In this document: positions 57,061-64,000 of the stretch, piece after piece
Layout of the letters: the number at the start of each line of letters is the position of its first letter
Numbering within the stretch: the first letter of the stretch is position 1
Origin: CAWFPR01 sp963817635
Lineage (GTDB): Bacteria; Acidobacteriota; Vicinamibacteria; Vicinamibacterales; 2-12-FULL-66-21
Assembly: GCA_963817635.1 (NCBI GenBank)
Contig: CAWFPR010000009.1
Location: 1-64,000 of the forward strand
DNA length: 64,000 nucleotides
Direction of reading: 5' to 3'
Translations under genes and position numbers: made by a program
Notes under the pieces: generated by a model
What the model saw: only the letters and a program-made list of their open reading frames with translations
The model's database searches: none
Told to the model about the DNA's origin: nothing

Positions 57061-59243
57061 CGGGCACACCAACTACCTCATTCGATGCCCTCGCGCTCGG
57101 TCGCCATCCCGATCCGTTTGCCGTGCTCGGTCCCCACCTCGAGGGCGATCGCCTCGTCATCCGCACGATACTTCCCGCCGCCCGGACGGTCGCGGTCGCG
57201 CGCGACGGCGCGGCGGACGTGCCCATGGACCGGCTGCACAAGGCCGGCGTCTTCGAAGCGACCCTGCCCGCCGCCGATGGCGTGCCGGACTACCGGCTGC
57301 GCGTGACCTACGCCGGCGGGGTGACCGGCGAGGTCGACGATCCCTACCGCTACGGGCGCGTCATCTCCGACTACGACCTGTACCTGTTCGGCGAAGGCAA
57401 GCACACGCACATCTACGATCGGCTGGGCGCGCATCCGATGCGGATTGGCGACGCGGACGGCGTGCACTTCGGCGTCTGGGCCCCCAACGGACTGCGCGTC
57501 AGCGTCGTCGGCGACTTCAACGGCTGGGACGGACGCGTGCACCCGATGCGGTCGCTCGGCGCGAGCGGCGTGCGGGAGATTTTCATTCCCGCGGCGCAGG
57601 TGGGGCAGCGCTACAAGTTCGAGATTGTCACGCAGGCCGGCGAGCTGCTGGTCAAGACCGATCCGTTCGGCTTCGCCTTCGAAGTGCCGCCGCTTTCGGC
57701 GTCGATCATCTGCAGTCCGTCACACAGGTGGCAGGACGCCGGGTGGATGCAGCAGCGGCAGGCACAAGGCTCCTGGTATACGCGCCCGATGTCCGTGTAC
57801 GAAGTGCATCTTGGATCGTGGGCGCGGGTTCCGGAGGAGAACGAGCGGTACCTCTCGTACGGCGAGCTGGCGGAGCGCCTGATTCCTTACGTCAGGGAGA
57901 TGGGCTACACGCACATCGAGCTGCTCCCGGTGATGGAGCATCCGTTCTCCGGGTCGTGGGGCTACCAGGTCACGGGGTTCTTCGCCCCGACGAGCCGGTT
58001 CGGCCCGCCGGAGGGGTTCAAGGCGTTCGTCGATGCGTGTCACCAGGCCGGCATCGGCGTCATCCTCGACTGGGTGCCGGGACATTTTCCGAAGGACGCC
58101 TTCGCGCTGGCGAAGTTCGACGGCACGGCGCTCTTCGAGCATGCGGATCCGCGGCAGGGGGAACATCGCGACTGGGGCACGCTGGTGTTCAACTACGGCC
58201 GGAACGAAGTGCGCAATTTCCTGCTCGCCAACGCGCTGTTCTGGCTGAAGGAGTATCACGTGGACGGCCTGCGCGTGGATGCCGTGGCGTCGATGCTCTA
58301 TCTCGACTATTCACGCCAGGCGGACGAATGGGTGCCCAATCGCTTCGGCGGCCGCGAAAACCTCGAGGCGATCGACTTCATCCGGCAGTTGAACACCCTG
58401 ACGCACGCCGAACATCCTGGCTCGATCACGGTCGCGGAGGAATCGACGGCATGGCCCTCGGTGAGCCGTCCGACCTACGTTGGCGGCCTCGGCTTCACCT
58501 ACAAGTGGAACATGGGCTGGATGAACGACATCCTCGAGTTCGTGAAGCAGGATCCGATTCATCGCCGGTGGCACCATTCGCACCTGACCTTCTCGCTCCT
58601 CTACGCCTTCTCCGAGAACTTCATCCTGCCGTTCTCGCACGACGAGGTCGTCCACGGCAAGGGGTCCATGTTCGGGAAGATCCCTGGCGACGACTGGCAG
58701 AAGGCCGCGACGCTGCGCGCGCTCTACGGGTTCATGTACGCGCATCCCGGCAAGAAGCTGATGTTCATGGGCTGCGAGTTCGGGCAGGGCCGCGAGTGGA
58801 ACTTCGACCGGAGCCTCGACTGGGACCTGCTCGAGCAGCCGCTGCACGGCGGGCTGCGCCGGTTCGTCCAGGATCTCAACCGCGCCTACGCCGCCGAACC
58901 GCCGCTGTACACCCTTGACTTCGACGGCGCCGGCTTCTCGTGGATCGACTGCAACGACAGCGAGAACAGCGTCGTCGCGTTCATCCGCCGCGCGGACGAC
59001 GGGTCGTTCGTCGTCGCAATCGTGAACTTCACGCCGGTGCCTCGCGACGGGTACCGCATCGGCGTGCCTGCGGCCGGCGGCTACACGGAGCTCATCAACA
59101 GCGACAGTGCGATCTACGGCGGCAGCAACCTGGGCAACGGCGGCGTGGCGTTCACCGAGCCGATCGAGTCGCACGGCCACGCCGACTCGCTGCGCCTCAC
59201 TCTTCCGCCGCTCGGCTTCTTGCTGCTCAAGCCCGGCGTGTGA
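57057..59243 (+). CDS. glgB: 1,4-alpha-glucan branching enzyme
   Basis: This 728-residue GH13 enzyme introduces alpha-1,6 branches into glycogen. It has an N-terminal domain (GRHPDPFAVLGPHLEG), a CBM48 domain (VHFGVWAPNGLRVSVVGDFN, GWDGRVHPMRS) and the catalytic barrel with HIELLPVMEHPFSGSWGYQV, the nucleophile Asp near 406 in DGLRVDAVASML, the acid/base Glu near 460 in TVAEEST and the third Asp in SHDEVVHGKGSM. The length matches the family norm of 720-740. The start is a GTG at 57057 overlapping the previous stop. No other glycogen gene is next to it in this window. Confidence 0.97.
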   Translation: MTGTPTTSFDALALGRHPDPFAVLGPHLEGDRLVIRTILPAARTVAVARDGAADVPMDRLHKAGVFEATLPAADGVPDYRLRVTYAGGVTGEVDDPYRYGRVISDYDLYLFGEGKHTHIYDRLGAHPMRIGDADGVHFGVWAPNGLRVSVVGDFNGWDGRVHPMRSLGASGVREIFIPAAQVGQRYKFEIVTQAGELLVKTDPFGFAFEVPPLSASIICSPSHRWQDAGWMQQRQAQGSWYTRPMSVYEVHLGSWARVPEENERYLSYGELAERLIPYVREMGYTHIELLPVMEHPFSGSWGYQVTGFFAPTSRFGPPEGFKAFVDACHQAGIGVILDWVPGHFPKDAFALAKFDGTALFEHADPRQGEHRDWGTLVFNYGRNEVRNFLLANALFWLKEYHVDGLRVDAVASMLYLDYSRQADEWVPNRFGGRENLEAIDFIRQLNTLTHAEHPGSITVAEESTAWPSVSRPTYVGGLGFTYKWNMGWMNDILEFVKQDPIHRRWHHSHLTFSLLYAFSENFILPFSHDEVVHGKGSMFGKIPGDDWQKAATLRALYGFMYAHPGKKLMFMGCEFGQGREWNFDRSLDWDLLEQPLHGGLRRFVQDLNRAYAAEPPLYTLDFDGAGFSWIDCNDSENSVVAFIRRADDGSFVVAIVNFTPVPRDGYRIGVPAAGGYTELINSDSAIYGGSNLGNGGVAFTEPIESHGHADSLRLTLPPLGFLLLKPGV

Positions 59244-59303
59244 GCCGAAGGTCGACTGACTGACGGGCTCTGCCCGCCCGAAGAGGCTTGATTGACTCGG
59301 GCC

Positions 59304-60026
59304 ATGGCGCGTTCACATTCCGCGGAAGTACCGCCGCGACAGCCGCCCTGGGCGCGGCTCCGACTGACCGACCGCATCGCGCCTGGCGTGCGCGTGCTCT
59401 TCGTCGGAATCAACCCGGGCGTGCGGTCAGCCGAAACCGGTCATCACTTCGCCGGGCCTTCGAACCGGTTCTGGAAGCTGCTGTCGGAATCCGGCCTCGT
59501 TCCCGAGCCGCTGACATACGAAGACGACAGCCGCCTGCCCGAGTTCGGGTTCGGCATCACGAACATCATCGCGCGCCCGAGCCCGGGCATCGACGTCCTG
59601 AGGCGGGCCGAGTACGTGGCGGGCTGGAAGGTGCTCGAGCGGACGATCGAGAAGTTCAGGCCGCGCGTACTCGCGCTCGTCGGCGTGACGGTCTATCGCG
59701 CGGTACTGCCGCTGCTCGCCGCTGACGAAGATTTGCCTCCGCGACGTCAGCGCGCGGGGGCTTCTACCGCCATCGGGCCACAGCCGCTCGTCGTCCACGG
59801 CGCGCGTGTGTTCGTGCTGCCGAATCCGAGCGGCCGCAACGCGAACTTCAGCTACGCCGACATGCTCGAGGCGTTCGAGGAGCTTCGCGTCGCCGCCAGC
59901 GACGTGACGTCTGGCGAGGGCCTTCGAGCCTCGCCAGACCACGTGAGTTCCGGCCGGCCGCCTACAGGTACGCCACCTCTCCGTGCTCGACCTCGTCGAG
60001 CCCGAGTTCTTCGTCACCCGCGGTGA
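59304..60026 (+). CDS. Mug-like mismatch-specific uracil/thymine-DNA glycosylase
   Basis: This is a family 2 (MUG/TDG) glycosylase: VLFVGINPGVRSAETGHHFA, GPSNRFWKLLSESGL, GFGITNIIARPSPG and NPSGRNANFSYADMLEAF. The motif GINPG with Asn corresponds to the catalytic motif, and NPSGxN to the second loop. These enzymes remove uracil or thymine from mismatches with G. The recognisable domain ends near 59890. The following ~45 residues run antisense into the ammonium transporter gene and may be an extension caused by a missed stop. I chose ATG 59304 over a TTG four codons earlier. Confidence 0.85.
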   Translation: MARSHSAEVPPRQPPWARLRLTDRIAPGVRVLFVGINPGVRSAETGHHFAGPSNRFWKLLSESGLVPEPLTYEDDSRLPEFGFGITNIIARPSPGIDVLRRAEYVAGWKVLERTIEKFRPRVLALVGVTVYRAVLPLLAADEDLPPRRQRAGASTAIGPQPLVVHGARVFVLPNPSGRNANFSYADMLEAFEELRVAASDVTSGEGLRASPDHVSSGRPPTGTPPLRARPRRARVLRHPR

Positions 60027-61200
60027 CCTTGACCGGCGTGATCTTGTCGATGACGACCAGCATGAGATACGTGAAGACGAAGGCATAGCCGGCGGCGAAG
60101 ATCACCGAGCCGACCTCCTTGAGGAAGAACGCCGGGTTGCCGTGCAGCAGGCCGTCGGCGCCTCCATCCGGATTGACGGCTTTGAAGGCGAACAGCCCCA
60201 GGCAGACGACTCCCAGAATCCCGCCGACGCCGTGCACGCCCCACACGTCGAGCGCGTCGTCCCAGTCGAGCCGGTTCTTCAGCCAGATAGCGTAGTAGCA
60301 CACGAAGCTGGCGAGAATGCCGATCAGGATCGCGGTCGGCGTGCTGACGTAGCCGGCTGCCGGCGTCACCGCCGCCAGGCCCGCGATCGAGCCGGTCAGC
60401 AGGCCGACGAACTTCGGTTTCTTCTCGATGATCCACGCCAGAATCAGCCAGGTGATGGCGGCAAACGACGCAGCCACGTCCGTGTTGAGGAACGCCAGGG
60501 CCGTCACCGGATCGACCTTCAACTCGCTGCCCGCGTTGAAGCCGTACCAGCCGAACCACAGCAGCCCGGTGCCCAGCGCGACGAGCGGAATGCTGTGCGG
60601 CCCCTTGTCCTGCACCTTGCGGCGCCCCACGAAGAACACGGCCGCCAGCGCGGCCATGCCGGCGATGCAGTGCACGACGATGCCGCCGGCGAAGTCCAGC
60701 ACCCCGTTCTTCTGCAGAATACCGCCACCCCAGACCATGTGCGCAAACGGGAAGTAGACGAGCAGCAGCCAGGCCACCAGAAACAGCAGGTACGCTCTGA
60801 ACCGTACACGGTTGGCGAACGCGCCGGTGATGAGGGCCGGCGTGATCTGCGCGAACATCATCTGGTAGGCGACGAACACGATGAGCGGCAGCGTCGGCGA
60901 CGCCGGGAAGGTGGTCGTCGGCCCGATGTTCATCAGGAACGCATGGTCGAAATTGCCGATGATGCCCCAGTGATCCGGGTTCGCCGCATCCCCATAGCTC
61001 CCGCTGAAGCACATCGAGTATCCGCAAATCGCCCAGAGCACGGTCGTCACGCCCATCGAGACAAAACTCTGAATCATGATGGTGAGCACGTTCTTGCGTC
61101 CGACCAGGCCCCCGTAGAAGAACGCCAGCCCCGGCGTCATGAGCATGACGAGGCTGGTCGAAACGAGCATGAATCCGATGTTTCCTGTATCCCAGTTCAT
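59962..61200 (-). CDS. amt: Ammonium transporter (Amt/MEP family)
   Basis: This 412-residue inner-membrane channel for ammonium has 11 TM segments. Diagnostic text includes the N-terminal DTGNIGFMLVSTSLVMLMTP, GLAFFYGGLVGRKN, the first twin-His in GGIVVHCIAGMAAL, WFGWYGFNAGSEL, and the second twin-His in VWGVHGVGGILG. The C-terminal tail ends DEELGLDEVEHGEVAYL, a typical GlnK-interaction region. A GGGAG site precedes the ATG at 61200. The upstream gene encodes a porin, likely its outer-membrane partner. No GlnK is seen nearby. Confidence 0.95.
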   Translation of the reverse strand: MNWDTGNIGFMLVSTSLVMLMTPGLAFFYGGLVGRKNVLTIMIQSFVSMGVTTVLWAICGYSMCFSGSYGDAANPDHWGIIGNFDHAFLMNIGPTTTFPASPTLPLIVFVAYQMMFAQITPALITGAFANRVRFRAYLLFLVAWLLLVYFPFAHMVWGGGILQKNGVLDFAGGIVVHCIAGMAALAAVFFVGRRKVQDKGPHSIPLVALGTGLLWFGWYGFNAGSELKVDPVTALAFLNTDVAASFAAITWLILAWIIEKKPKFVGLLTGSIAGLAAVTPAAGYVSTPTAILIGILASFVCYYAIWLKNRLDWDDALDVWGVHGVGGILGVVCLGLFAFKAVNPDGGADGLLHGNPAFFLKEVGSVIFAAGYAFVFTYLMLVVIDKITPVKVTAGDEELGLDEVEHGEVAYL

Positions 61201-61244
61201 AACCAATCTCCCTGGTGTGCTGCAGAGCCCACGTACAGTCAGTG

Positions 61245-62442
61245 TCAGAAGATCAACAAGCCATTGATGCTGATCGTCACCTGGCTTGTGGTGACGGCGC
61301 CGTCGCGTTTCTCGAACACCGCGCGGTTCGAGTGATCGCGGCGCAGGTCGCCCCGGAGGACCAGCTTCTGGTCCACGCGGAATTCCGGAGTGATCGTGAA
61401 CTCGCTGAGCCGCTGCACCACCCCGGTGCGGGCGCCCTGCGGATCGTCGAACCACTCCGCGCGGAGCGATGAGCGCAAGTCGCGGCGACAACGCGCCGCG
61501 GACGTAGCCCGCCAGGCCCTGCCACGTCACGTCCGCCACGCCGCCGCCCGCCGTGTCGGCCAGCGTCACGTGCGCCTCGCGGCCGTTGTCGTAGTTCGCG
61601 GTCAGGGTCATCGCCGCGGTGGCCTTGACGCTTGCGATCACATCGAAGAGATGGCGGAGGTTGTGGTCGTTGTCCGCCTGCTCGGGTCCGCCGACGTAGT
61701 TGGCTGTGACGGCGATGCGCGGCGTCGGCGTGACGGCAAGCTGGCCCCCGAAGGACTTTCCGCGGTTGTTGTCCTTCGCGTTGTCCCACCCGTTGACTAC
61801 GTGGAACTGGACCGCCACCGTGTCGCTGAAGGGGTACGACAGCCGCAGGCCGGTGTGCGTGGCCGGTTCTGCATAGCCGAACAACAGAGAACGCGAGTGG
61901 TTGTCGTTGAACCCGTCGTATCCTTCGATGGCCTCGTATCCCACGTGCGTGACGAACTTGCCGGCGTCGAACCGGAGGCCCTTGCCCATTGGCGCGATGT
62001 AGGAGGCAAACGCCTGCTGGAGGTCGAAGTTGCCGGCCCGTCCGTCATCGTCCCGGAACAGACCCGCGGCGGCGGTAGCCTTCGGCACCGAGCTGCCGAA
62101 CTCGAGATCGGATCGAAACCCGACCTGGCCGGACGAAACCTCGCGCTGTACGACCAGCTCGAGGACCTCGAGCGTGAAGCTGCGATCGTCGATGTCGAAT
62201 ACCCGGAACTGATTGGTGCGGGAGGCCGGCGTATTGAGGTTGGCGACCAGGGACGTTGACAGGAAGCCGTTGAACGAAAGGTCCTCGTACCAGGGTCTGG
62301 CGGAAGGAGCCGGGGATGCGGCCGATTGAGCGGGGTCGGCCGGCGTCTGGCCGGACGCCGACGCGACGAATGCCGAGGACACGACGAGACAAGTCACTGT
62401 CAGGCGTTCGCGGAGGCGCGCGTGACGACGATGGATGAACAT
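61245..62442 (-). CDS. Outer-membrane beta-barrel porin, one frameshift
   Basis: It has a signal peptide (LTVTCLVVSSAFVASASG), then a long barrel with alternating strands: LSFNGFLSTSLVANLNTPAS, VGFRSDLEFGSS, GLRFDAGKFVTHVGYEAIEG, VAVQFHVVNGWDNAKDNNRG and IAVTANYVGGPEQADNDHNL. The frame changes near 61480, after which SLRAEWFDDPQGARTGVVQR and FRVDQKLVLRGDLRRD continue to a C-terminal strand ending SINGLLIF. A final Phe is expected for outer-membrane insertion. About 398 residues in all. It is 44 bases upstream of amt on the same strand, so the pair probably moves a nitrogen source across both membranes. Confidence 0.85.
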
Positions 62443-62470
62443 GAATCACTCCGAGAGAGAGAACAGAGGA

Positions 62471-62950
62471 TGAGCCGACACGCAGATACCGTGAAGAGGG
62501 CGCCGATCCCGGCCGGGCGACCAGCGCCGCGATCGGAGGAACGAGGGCGCGACGCCTGACCGGCCGAAGATGTGCGACAGGGTCGAAGGGAGTTGCGGGC
62601 CTGAGGAACAGGTGGTTCAGCCAGTCTCTCAGGATGGCCAGGTCGTCGTCTGGAGACGTCGGCCGCGGAACGTCCGGCGATGCCAGCGCGGTTCTGTCGG
62701 CGTCGGCGCTAATCAGGGCCGGTCCTGAAGCGCGCGCGGCCTGCAGTCGTATCGAGGAACCGACGCTTGCCTCGGCCCACGGCCAGAGCGCTCCAAAGAT
62801 GCCGATCAGCGCACAGGCAAAGACGAGAGCCGACCGATGCGCGGCACGCGCGCCCGGCGCCGCGGCGCGCACGGCCAACAGCCGCGCGGACAGTCGTCCG
62901 GCGTCAGGAGCCATGTCGCGGGGCGCGCGAAGGACGCCAGCCGTTTGCAT
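62471..62950 (-). CDS. Possible hypothetical protein with one membrane helix
   Basis: A minus-strand frame opens at ATG 62950, and contains one hydrophobic segment (SALVFACALIGIFGALWPWA). It continues in Ala/Arg/Pro-rich sequence with DDDLAILRDWLNHLFLRP and overruns into the porin gene without a stop of its own. A frame change may hide the true end, so the right-to-left limit of 62471 is arbitrary. It may instead be noise in GC-rich DNA. Confidence 0.3.
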
Positions 62951-63126
62951 CTGGAACTACCGACCGGTGGGCAGGTCGCTGGGTTTGTGTGTGGGTAGGC
63001 TATCGGCCCGTGCTGCGGTTGTCAAATGACGCCGTGCGGTGTTTTTTGACACGCGGCGGGTGCGGTCGCGTGGACGCCTTGACCGGAAACCCTGACTCAC
63101 GCGCCGGCATCGTGCCGTCTAGGCCT

Positions 63127-64000
63127 CTAGTGCGCCCCTGCGGGCGCCTTGCCGCGCGGCCGCTTCATCAAGAGCACGAGCGGAACGAGCAGCACGAAGA
63201 TCATCCCGAGCAGCCGGAAGAGATCGACGAACGACACCATGGCCGCCTGGCGGGCGACGGCGCCGAATATAGCGGCGTAGGCGCGCTGGGCGGCGGTCAC
63301 CGGATCGGAGCCTGACGCCAGGAAGCCCTGGCGCGCCGATTCGAGCGCGTGCTGGGCGGTCGGCGAATACGCGGTGACGTGGCTGCCGAGCACGTTGATG
63401 TACTCCTGCTGCTTGCGTGCGAGCAGCGTGCCGGTGGTCGCGATGCCGACGCTGCCTCCGAGATTGCGCATCAGGTTGAAGAGGCTCGTCGCGTTCCCCA
63501 TCCGTTCTTTCGGGATCGGATCCATGCTGATCGTCGTCAGCGGCACGAAGAGCATCGACAGACCCAGGCCCTGGAAGAACTGCGGCCAGAAGATATCCCA
63601 GTAGCCGGCGTTCAGATTCAGCTCGCCAAGCCAGAACAACGTCAGCGCCCCGAGCACGAGGCCCGCGGTCACCATTTTGCGTGCGTCGATCTTTCCGATC
63701 AGCAGGCCGATGACGGGCATGCCGATGAGCGACCCCAGCCCGCGCGGCGCCATCGCGATCCCCGCCTCCAGCGACGAGTACCCCAGCAGGGTCTGGAGCA
63801 TGATCGGCAGCAGCACGAGGCTCCCGTAGAGCACGAAGCCAAGCGTCGTCATCAGGAACACGCCCGTGGCGTAGCTCCGCAGCTTGAAGACGCGCAGATC
63901 GACGACCGGGTGCTCCGTGAACCACTCGCGTGCGAGAAACGCGACCACTCCGCACCCCGATGTCACGACGAGCGTCGTGATGAAGGGCGACGACAACCAG
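63127..64000 (-). CDS. DHA2-type multidrug efflux transporter (EmrB/QacA), 5' end outside the window
   Basis: The visible ~290 residues are the C-terminal half of a 14-TM major facilitator: PVVDLRVFKLRSYATGVFLM, LGYSSLEAGIAMAPRGLGSL, IGMPVIGLLIGKIDARKMVT, GLGLSMLFVPLTTISMDPIP and GNATSLFNLMRNLGGSVGIA. The last is the strongly conserved motif of EmrB-like exporters. The frame continues past base 64000, so the start and first half are missing. The protein should pair with an EmrA-like membrane fusion protein, which would lie to the right. Confidence 0.9.
   Translation of the reverse strand, partial: WLSSPFITTLVVTSGCGVVAFLAREWFTEHPVVDLRVFKLRSYATGVFLMTTLGFVLYGSLVLLPIMLQTLLGYSSLEAGIAMAPRGLGSLIGMPVIGLLIGKIDARKMVTAGLVLGALTLFWLGELNLNAGYWDIFWPQFFQGLGLSMLFVPLTTISMDPIPKERMGNATSLFNLMRNLGGSVGIATTGTLLARKQQEYINVLGSHVTAYSPTAQHALESARQGFLASGSDPVTAAQRAYAAIFGAVARQAAMVSFVDLFRLLGMIFVLLVPLVLLMKRPRGKAPAGAH

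Noticed and set aside
54140..57072. Minus-strand open frames of 342 and 642 codons
   Set aside because: They are shadows of the glycosyltransferase, membrane protein and glutaredoxin genes.

Overview
The window is GC-rich (high-60s percent by eye) bacterial DNA. From about 10.8 kb to the right edge the gene content points to an Acidobacteriota genome, probably the Vicinamibacteria side. The evidence is a PadR regulator next to a duplicated orphan MacB-like permease (ADOP type), an acidobacterial-type VWFA protein with a TPR partner, an ECF sigma factor overlapping a TPR-bearing Ser/Thr kinase, large BNR/Asp-box propeller proteins, a tricorn-like S41 peptidase and two PEP-CTERM proteins. The taxonomic placement is inference; there is no rRNA in the window.

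Layout. (1) 1-10.73 kb: small hypothetical genes, a family 4-like uracil-DNA glycosylase, a TIGR04141/DUF6119 protein and a SNF2-like helicase. Nearly every gene here except the glycosylase must be read through several frame changes. The segment ends in an abrupt seam where a truncated helicase abuts a truncated DUF433 gene, so it may be decayed, unpolished or joined from elsewhere. (2) 10.9-12.2 kb: a ParE-type toxin-antitoxin pair and an HTH remnant lie between two 147-bp direct repeats. Each repeat ends in the 3' half of a tRNA-Arg-like sequence. (3) 12.6-22 kb: secreted BNR proteins, an RHS remnant, two PEP-CTERM proteins, a RES-Xre toxin-antitoxin pair and a DUF985 cupin. (4) 22-26.2 kb: a two-gene operon of a multi-TIR-like protein and a membrane-anchored nSTAND1-type NTPase ending in an FGE-sulfatase-like domain. 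This is the best candidate for an unusual immune or signalling system.

(5) 26.2-48 kb: mostly housekeeping and acidobacterial accessory genes. They are an S41 peptidase, a flavoprotein/MaoC group, OsmC, ECF sigma plus kinase, a small XRE regulator with two membrane proteins and a repeated operator, PadR-ADOP, VWA-TPR, threonine aldolase and a B12-type radical SAM protein. (6) 48-54 kb: tadA, tRNA-Ser(CGA), a 1.5-kb patch of abnormal C-poor sequence in which an S9 peptidase can still be read, and a TIR-TM-WD40 protein. (7) 54-64 kb: a GT39-like glycosyltransferase, a glutaredoxin-DUF2892 protein, glgB, a Mug-like DNA glycosylase, an ammonium transporter beside an outer-membrane porin, and the start-truncated end of a DHA2 drug efflux transporter.

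Single-base frameshifts interrupt many otherwise well-conserved genes across the whole window (TIR gene, ADOP, VWA, TPR, radical SAM, GT39, porin, TIR-WD40). Most are therefore more likely consensus errors than true pseudogenes. The segments 1-10.7 kb and 49.4-51.0 kb are qualitatively worse.
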